14,779 nt of DNA from an uncultured Bacillota bacterium (GTDB lineage: Bacteria; Bacillota; Clostridia; Tissierellales; Tissierellaceae), in the NCBI GenBank assembly GCA_937951995.1, contig CALGAG010000046.1, positions 1 through 14,779 of the forward strand, read 5' to 3'. The position numbers and the translations under genes were made by a program. Positions 14,147-14,779 of the stretch are shown here, one piece after another (position 1 is the stretch's first letter; each line of letters begins with the position of its first letter). Under the pieces are notes generated by a model. It did no database searches. It was given only the letters and a program-made list of their open reading frames with translations, and was not told the DNA's origin.

Positions 14147-14362
14147 CTAAATAATAAACGATAAAATTCCACCTAGAATCAGGTCAAGAATATAAACTAT
14201 AACCGCAACCAACACGCTGATGAATATTACTACTCCCGTATAGTTTACAAGCTCTTTCTTATCTGGCCAAATAACCTTCTTAAGCTCTGATCTAACTCCT
14301 CTAAAGTAAGTGGACATCTTATCCTTTGTACTCACAGATCCTGTGTTTGATCCTGCCATCAT
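14147..14362 (-). CDS. secE: Preprotein translocase subunit SecE
   Basis: Small essential clamp subunit of the SecYEG channel in the cytoplasmic membrane. The product is 71 residues with one transmembrane segment, about 41-70 (YTGVVIFISVLVAVIVYILD onward). It is preceded by the conserved amphipathic stretch RSELKKVIWPDKKEL (24-38) with the signature Trp-Pro (32-33), typical of the short single-span SecE of Gram-positives. It begins with two adjacent ATG codons (14362 and 14359). AAGGA lies six bases before the first and nine before the second, so either could be used. It lies 21 bases after rpmG and 39 before nusG. No tRNA-Trp gene is present nearby, although many Firmicutes have one here. 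Confidence 0.94.
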   Translation of the reverse strand: MMAGSNTGSVSTKDKMSTYFRGVRSELKKVIWPDKKELVNYTGVVIFISVLVAVIVYILDLILGGILSFII

Positions 14363-14383
14363 TTCACATCCTTACTTTAACAG

Positions 14384-14533
14384 TTATTTTGTTTCCTTAT
14401 GGTTAGTGTGTGCCTTGCAGAACTTACAGTATTTCTTAAGCTCGATTCTCTCAGTTGTGTTTTTCTTGTTCTTCTTGGTTACATAATTTCTCTGCTTACA
14501 CTCTGTACACGCCAATGTGACTCTGTCTCTCAT
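14384..14533 (-). CDS. rpmG: 50S ribosomal protein L33
   Basis: A 49-codon gene. L33 sits near the E site of the large subunit. The protein begins MRDRVTLACTECKQRNY and has two CxxC pairs (C9 and C12, C36 and C39). This is the zinc-ribbon form of L33, as opposed to the cysteine-free form many bacteria make when zinc is scarce. The ATG follows AGTAGGAGGTG with seven bases of spacing. It is the first gene after the promoter at 14629-14657 and the 95-base leader, and is followed 21 bases later by secE. The arrangement rpmG-secE-nusG is standard for Firmicutes. Confidence 0.96.
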   Translation of the reverse strand: MRDRVTLACTECKQRNYVTKKNKKNTTERIELKKYCKFCKAHTNHKETK

Positions 14534-14628
14534 CTATCACACCTCCTACTTTCACCCATGGTGTTATCTCTATATGTGAAAACAACTAATTTGGGCACAA
14601 TCTCCCATTATTAATGCACTACTAATAT
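14534..14628 (-). other. rpmG leader region
   Basis: The 95 bases between the -10 box and the rpmG start. In the mRNA, TGGG/CCCA (14604-14607 with 14592-14595) can pair. TTTCAC/GTGAAA (14576-14581 with 14550-14555) and CACC/GGTG (14560-14563 with 14553-14556) are alternatives to each other. These are short helices and I cannot assign them to a known leader family. Confidence 0.35.
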
Positions 14629-14657
14629 AAACTATCACAAATCATTATTTGTGTCAA
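14629..14657 (-). promoter_or_regulatory. Promoter of rpmG-secE-nusG with operator-like dyad
   Basis: TTGACA (14652-14657), a 17-base spacer ending in TGA, and TAGTTT (14629-14634). The -10 box is weak by itself but has the extended TG. An AT-rich tract lies upstream of the -35 box. The spacer is almost entirely an 18-bp perfect dyad, CACAAAT-AATG-ATTTGTG (14636-14653), overlapping the -35 box by two bases. Such placement is typical of a repressor operator; no regulator is identified. Confidence 0.68.
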
Positions 14658-14693
14658 TAAATAATTCCTTCTCCACAATGATGTTAATGTCAT

Positions 14694-14723
14694 AAAAAGA
14701 CCGGGTCAAAAGACCCAGTCTTT
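14694..14723 (-). terminator. Intrinsic terminator after the upstream tuf
   Basis: A 12-base-pair stem (14712-14723 with 14696-14707, one G-U pair) closed by UUUU and followed by a run of U residues. It begins five bases after the tuf stop codon and separates the tuf transcript from the rpmG promoter. Confidence 0.9.
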
Positions 14724-14728
14724 CAATC

Positions 14729-14779
14729 TTATTCGTAAACCTTTGTTACAACACCTGCTCCTACTGTTCTTCCACCTTC
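14729..14779 (-). CDS. tuf: Elongation factor Tu, 3' end only (upstream copy)
   Basis: The last 16 codons and stop of a gene cut by the right edge. They read EGGRTVGAGVVTKVYE, the conserved C-terminal beta strand of EF-Tu domain 3 (family form EGGRTVG-G-V). The fragment is short, but the motif and the position before rpmG-secE-nusG, a known tuf location in Clostridia, make the call firm. An intrinsic terminator follows at once. Confidence 0.9.
   Translation of the reverse strand, partial: EGGRTVGAGVVTKVYE

Noticed and set aside
14532..14559. A nine-codon frame ending in an ATGA overlap with rpmG
   Set aside because: It has no ribosome binding site of its own and consists mostly of the rpmG Shine-Dalgarno region.
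20..14614. Many plus-strand open frames of 60-200 codons opposite fusA, rpoC, rpoB, rplJ, rplA and others
   Set aside because: They are antisense to strongly conserved genes, lack ribosome binding sites and promoters, and have low-complexity compositions expected from reversed codons.
14534..14728. A tRNA-Trp or other tRNA near rpmG-secE, as in many Firmicutes
   Set aside because: No cloverleaf, T-arm GTTCRA or CCA end is visible in any gap of the window.
1..14779. A mobile element, defence system, CRISPR array or new biosynthetic system
   Set aside because: Every large open frame is a recognised housekeeping gene in the usual bacterial order, and no gap is long enough or repetitive enough to hold such a system.

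Overview
The window is one contiguous block of core information-processing genes, all on the minus strand. Read in transcription order (right to left) it runs: tuf (3' end only), rpmG, secE, nusG, rplK, rplA, rplJ, rplL, rpoB, rpoC, an L7Ae-family gene, rpsL, rpsG, fusA, tuf (5' end only). The moderately AT-rich DNA, strong AAGGAGG-type ribosome binding sites, the L7Ae-like gene between rpoC and rpsL, the Firmicutes-type insertion in S12 and the protein sequences point to a Bacillota of the class Clostridia. No species can be named. No mobile element, CRISPR, tRNA, defence or secondary-metabolism gene is visible, and no plus-strand open frame is credible.

Layout from right to left. (1) The end of a tuf gene is closed by a strong intrinsic terminator. 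(2) A new promoter with an operator-like dyad starts rpmG-secE-nusG; nusG appears to use a Shine-Dalgarno brought to its start by a hairpin. (3) rplK and rplA are each preceded by a near-identical 28-nt element resembling an L1-binding site; a weaker promoter may start at rplK. (4) A consensus promoter touching the rplA stop codon drives rplJ-rplL through an L10 leader with a built-in terminator, ended by a strong terminator. (5) rpoB-rpoC has its own promoter and a terminator-like hairpin in its leader; the rpoC start (TTG) is buried in a hairpin with its own Shine-Dalgarno. (6) A promoter inside the 3' end of rpoC drives the str-type operon L7Ae-rpsL-rpsG-fusA-tuf, again through a leader hairpin, with a structured rpsL-rpsG gap.

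Together the products form RNA polymerase beta and beta', its factor NusG, the secretion subunit SecE, the L1, L11 and L10-L12 stalk proteins, L33, decoding-site protein S12, S7, and the elongation factors EF-G and EF-Tu. The interest is regulatory rather than enzymatic. Four promoters share the architecture TTGACA-N14-TGATAnnnT. Several leaders and translation start regions carry mutually exclusive or sequestering RNA structures. Two tuf genes flank the block. I found no new kind of protein-coding system. The longest gene-free gap is 233 bases (rplL-rpoB); all gaps over 100 bases are described.
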